Assembly: GCA_030527765.1 (NCBI GenBank)
Contig: JAUNAE010000135.1
Coordinates: forward strand, 1 to 9,339
Source of the DNA: Eubacteriales bacterium
Lineage (GTDB): Bacteria > Bacillota_A > Clostridia > Lachnospirales > Lachnospiraceae
DNA: 9,339 nucleotides
Reading direction: 5' to 3'
A program made the position numbers and the translations under genes. The notes below the pieces were generated by a model. That model was not told the DNA's origin, did no database searches, and saw only the letters and a list, made by a program, of their open reading frames with translations. Below are positions 7,452 through 9,339 of the stretch, one piece after another. The number at the start of each line of letters is the position of its first letter. Positions within the stretch are counted from its first letter, which is position 1.

Positions 7452-7770
7452 CTGTTATAGCAAGGAGCCCAAATTACAACCCCCTGGGAGGCTTGTAGAA
7501 AATACGTGACATGATAAGATAGGATTTGTAAGAGATAACGAAATGAACAGCTTGTCTTGTACCCACTGTATCGGAATACTCGGCCGGACAGAAGACAGTG
7601 TTGGTTAGTTTGGATCATGCGATGAAATATATCCTTCTTTTTCGTATGTACTCGATCTCAAAAAGTATGTCAGACCTCCGAAAACAAAAGACATACGGAA
7701 CTCTTTTAAGCCGCAACAGTATATGGATTCATGAAAACAGCCGTAGGATTCGCACACTACGGCTGTTTTT
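7432..7770 (+). ncRNA. Candidate structured RNA of about 340 nt, family unknown
   Basis: This stretch is framed by a TATAAT box and a clear rho-independent terminator on the same strand and contains no convincing reading frame. Several helices can be drawn. First, 7475-7479 (UACAA) pairs with 7493-7497, with CC/GG inside. Second, 7561-7569 (ACCCACUGU) pairs with 7595-7605, with a UU bulge. Third, 7640-7649 (UUUCGUAUGU) pairs with 7691-7700 through 10 pairs including one G-U. I checked by eye for hallmark motifs of tmRNA, RNase P, SRP RNA, T-box and common riboswitches and saw none. The terminator lies about 120 bases before the rhamnosidase start, so the RNA could be an independent transcript or a terminated leader of that gene. 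Both ends are inferred. Confidence 0.45.
7734..7770 (+). terminator. Rho-independent terminator of the intergenic RNA
   Basis: AAAACAGCCGTAG (7734-7746) pairs perfectly with 7757-7769 around a 10-nt loop and ends in a run of five T (7766-7770). No plus-strand gene ends just upstream, so it must terminate a non-coding transcript or a leader. It also has a weak U-tract on the minus strand. Confidence 0.88.
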
Positions 7771-7803
7771 GACCGTACACGAGAAATTCGATACCGTTTG
7801 CGT

Positions 7804-7817
7804 CAAAAGCGTTTTCT
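7804..7817. promoter_or_regulatory. cre-like site (CcpA) upstream of the rhamnosidase gene
   Basis: CAAAAGCGTTTTCT matches the cre consensus TGWAARCGYTWWCA at 11 of 14 positions, including the central AAGCGTTTTC core. It lies just where the -35 region of the rhamnosidase promoter would be, a typical place for CcpA repression. The outer bases of the consensus do not match, so it is a candidate only. Confidence 0.35.
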
Positions 7818-7833
7818 GAATGGATTTTTGTAA

Positions 7834-7839
7834 TATACT
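7834..7839 (+). promoter_or_regulatory. Possible -10 box of the rhamnosidase gene
   Basis: TATACT matches TATAAT at five of six positions and lies 53 bases before the rhamnosidase ATG. No good -35 box is present 16-18 bases upstream; the region is instead occupied by the cre-like site. An activator (for example an AraC-type sugar regulator) or a different start is possible. Confidence 0.35.
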
Positions 7840-7892
7840 GGCACCATAGACAATCCAACAAAGGATACACGTGTTTACGGCGGAGGAAAAGA

Positions 7893-9339
7893 ATGTTAAA
7901 AATTACCAGATTTACATGTGAAAATAAAGAACGTGGATGTGTGACAGACAAGGCGCAGCCATGTTTTTCTTATGCATTGGAGAGTGATCGGGAAGGAACT
8001 GAGACTGCCCATGCTGAGATTACCGTGAACAAGCTTACCCAAGATGGTGAGAAGGAGCACTGCACATGGAAGGCAGAGCTTAAGAAACAGATTGCTGCAG
8101 TCTACAAAGGAGAAGGACTGGAGCCTTTTACCATGTATAAGGCAAACATTACCGTGACAGACAACCACGGGGAAACCGCAGAGAAAGAGCTGACTTTCGA
8201 GACCGGTCGCATGGATGAGGCATGGACGGGACAGTGGATTACAGATGGAAGCTATTCCTTCAAGGATGCCAAAATATCTCCGATTCCTATGACGTTCCGT
8301 AAGAAACTGGAACTTGCGAAACCGGTGAAAAGTGCAAGAATTTATGCAACGGCCCTTGGTATTTATGATTTGTTCCTGGACGGAAGCAAAGTGGGAGAGC
8401 AGTATTTTGCACCGGGCTTCACTTCCTACAAAACACATCTTCAGTATCAGACCTATGATGTGACAGAGCAGATTGCAAAGGCAAAAGAGCTGACCGCTAT
8501 TGTAGCAGGCGGCTGGGCAGTAGGAAGCTTTGTCTTTACAAGAAAGAATCGAATCACCGCAGACAGACAGGCACTCCTTCTGGAACTTCATCTGGAATAT
8601 GAGGACGGCACTGCACAGGTGGTAGGTTCCGATGAGAGCTGGGAAGTTTCCATGGATGGAAGAGTGAAGATGGCAGATCTTTACGATGGAGAAACCTACG
8701 ATGCAACCGTGCTTCCGGAGAACATGACCTGGAGAAAAGCCGCTCTTGAAACCGTGAAGATCCATCCGGAGATTATGGCAGATTACGGTGCACCGGTTGT
8801 AGTCGAAAGAGAACTGACACCAACCTTCTTATATGAGAAGAACGGCGAGTTGATTTACGACTTCAAACAGAATTTCGCAGGCGTTGTGAAACTTCATCTG
8901 ACGGGAAAGAAAGGTCAGAAAGTAGAGGTTCATCATGCAGAGATTCTGAATCAGGATGGAACATTGAATCTGCAGTTCCTTCGTACGGCGAAGGCAACCG
9001 CTGCTTATATTTGCAAAGATGGAGAGCAGACCTATTCCCCGACCATGTCCTACATGGGCTTCCGTTACATTTCCATTAAGGGAGTTGAGAAGGATCAGGT
9101 AGAGCCGACGGCTCTTGTCCTTTCTTCCGGAATCCGACAGATCGGCGGTTTCACCTGCTCTGATGAGAGAATCAACCGACTGCAGGAGAATATTTTCTGG
9201 AGTTCCCGATCAAACTTCATGGATATCCCGACAGATTGTCCTCAGCGTGATGAGAGAATGGGATGGACCGGTGATATTGCTGTATTTGCACAGACCGCAT
9301 GCTTCAACTTCGATATGAGCCGCTTCCTTCAGAAATGGC
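7893..9339 (+). CDS. GH78 alpha-L-rhamnosidase, N-terminal 482 residues, cut by the right edge
   Basis: The frame is open from the ATG, which has GGAGG at 7882-7886 six bases upstream, to the window end. GH78 enzymes release terminal alpha-L-rhamnose from plant glycosides, pectin side chains or microbial polysaccharides by inversion. Residues 1-110 fit the N-terminal beta-sandwich. Residues 145-200 (KSARIYATALGIYDLFLDG and following) match the Bac_rhamnosid_N domain. Residues 310-420, with DFKQNFAG near 323, match the next beta-domain. The catalytic six-hairpin domain begins near 435 and carries the family motif DCPQRDERMGWTGD (448-461), in which E454 is the expected general acid. The rest of the barrel and the catalytic base glutamate lie beyond the edge. 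There is no signal peptide, so the enzyme is probably cytoplasmic and acts on imported oligosaccharides or glycosides. Family members are usually about 850-950 residues, so about half is visible. Confidence 0.95.
   Translation, partial: MLKITRFTCENKERGCVTDKAQPCFSYALESDREGTETAHAEITVNKLTQDGEKEHCTWKAELKKQIAAVYKGEGLEPFTMYKANITVTDNHGETAEKELTFETGRMDEAWTGQWITDGSYSFKDAKISPIPMTFRKKLELAKPVKSARIYATALGIYDLFLDGSKVGEQYFAPGFTSYKTHLQYQTYDVTEQIAKAKELTAIVAGGWAVGSFVFTRKNRITADRQALLLELHLEYEDGTAQVVGSDESWEVSMDGRVKMADLYDGETYDATVLPENMTWRKAALETVKIHPEIMADYGAPVVVERELTPTFLYEKNGELIYDFKQNFAGVVKLHLTGKKGQKVEVHHAEILNQDGTLNLQFLRTAKATAAYICKDGEQTYSPTMSYMGFRYISIKGVEKDQVEPTALVLSSGIRQIGGFTCSDERINRLQENIFWSSRSNFMDIPTDCPQRDERMGWTGDIAVFAQTACFNFDMSRFLQKW

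Noticed and set aside
7561..7605. Resemblance of CCCACTG to the GCCACTG element of cobalamin riboswitches
   Set aside because: The other conserved cobalamin elements, including the B12 box, are absent, and the downstream gene is a rhamnosidase.
7361..7819. Small open frames in the intergenic region (minus 7361-7618; plus 7598-7819)
   Set aside because: Neither has a properly spaced ribosome binding site. The plus-strand one starts at GTG and runs through the terminator hairpin. Composition does not look coding.
7896..8765. A 289-codon minus-strand frame opposite the rhamnosidase gene
   Set aside because: The plus-strand frame encodes recognisable GH78 domains, and the antisense product is Cys/Leu/His-rich with no family resemblance.

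Overview
The window looks like a chromosomal segment of a gut-type Clostridia member, most likely a Lachnospiraceae relative. This is inferred from moderate G+C, strong AGGAGG-type ribosome binding sites, a cytoplasmic GH78 rhamnosidase without a signal peptide, a short neurotransmitter:sodium symporter and a single-chain MacB/FtsX-type ABC exporter. No decisive marker gene is present. There is no insertion sequence, integrase, CRISPR array, tRNA or rRNA.

Layout, left to right. Positions 2-313 (+) are the charged C-terminus of an unrecognised protein cut by the left edge. It meets tail to tail, one base apart, a small membrane-anchored protein (315-782, -) with a DUF2939/DUF4878-like layout. 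A hairpin terminator at 831-866 separates this from ridA (873-1259, -), an enamine/imine deaminase with a recognisable promoter at 1322-1350. Divergent from ridA is an NSS-family Na+-coupled symporter (1529-2896, +). It shares a bidirectional terminator (2921-2976) with the convergent 1174-residue ABC exporter (2992-6516, -). That exporter has a normal MacB/LolD-type ATPase and an FtsX-type membrane part, but about 745 residues of outside-facing sequence that include three degenerate helical repeats. Next is a CsoR/RcnR-family metal sensor (6687-7250, -) carrying an unusual N-terminal extension of about 100 residues with 23 histidines, followed by its own strong terminator (6605-6630).

Positions 7251-7892 hold no convincing protein gene. 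They do contain a TATAAT box directly followed by a perfect 24-bp palindrome, then about 300 nt with several good helices, and a clear rho-independent terminator at 7734-7770. This looks like an independent structured RNA transcript of about 340 nt that I cannot assign to a family. Downstream are a weak promoter with a cre (CcpA)-like site and the start of a GH78 alpha-L-rhamnosidase (7893 to the right edge). Its general-acid motif is present, but the rest of the catalytic barrel is cut off.

The genes look like a string of single-gene units, each with its own promoter or terminator, rather than one operon or defence island. The most interesting items are the orphan RNA candidate with its palindromic promoter, the histidine-rich extension on the metal sensor, and the oversized repeat-bearing ectodomain of the ABC exporter. 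Nothing in the window proves a new multi-gene system.
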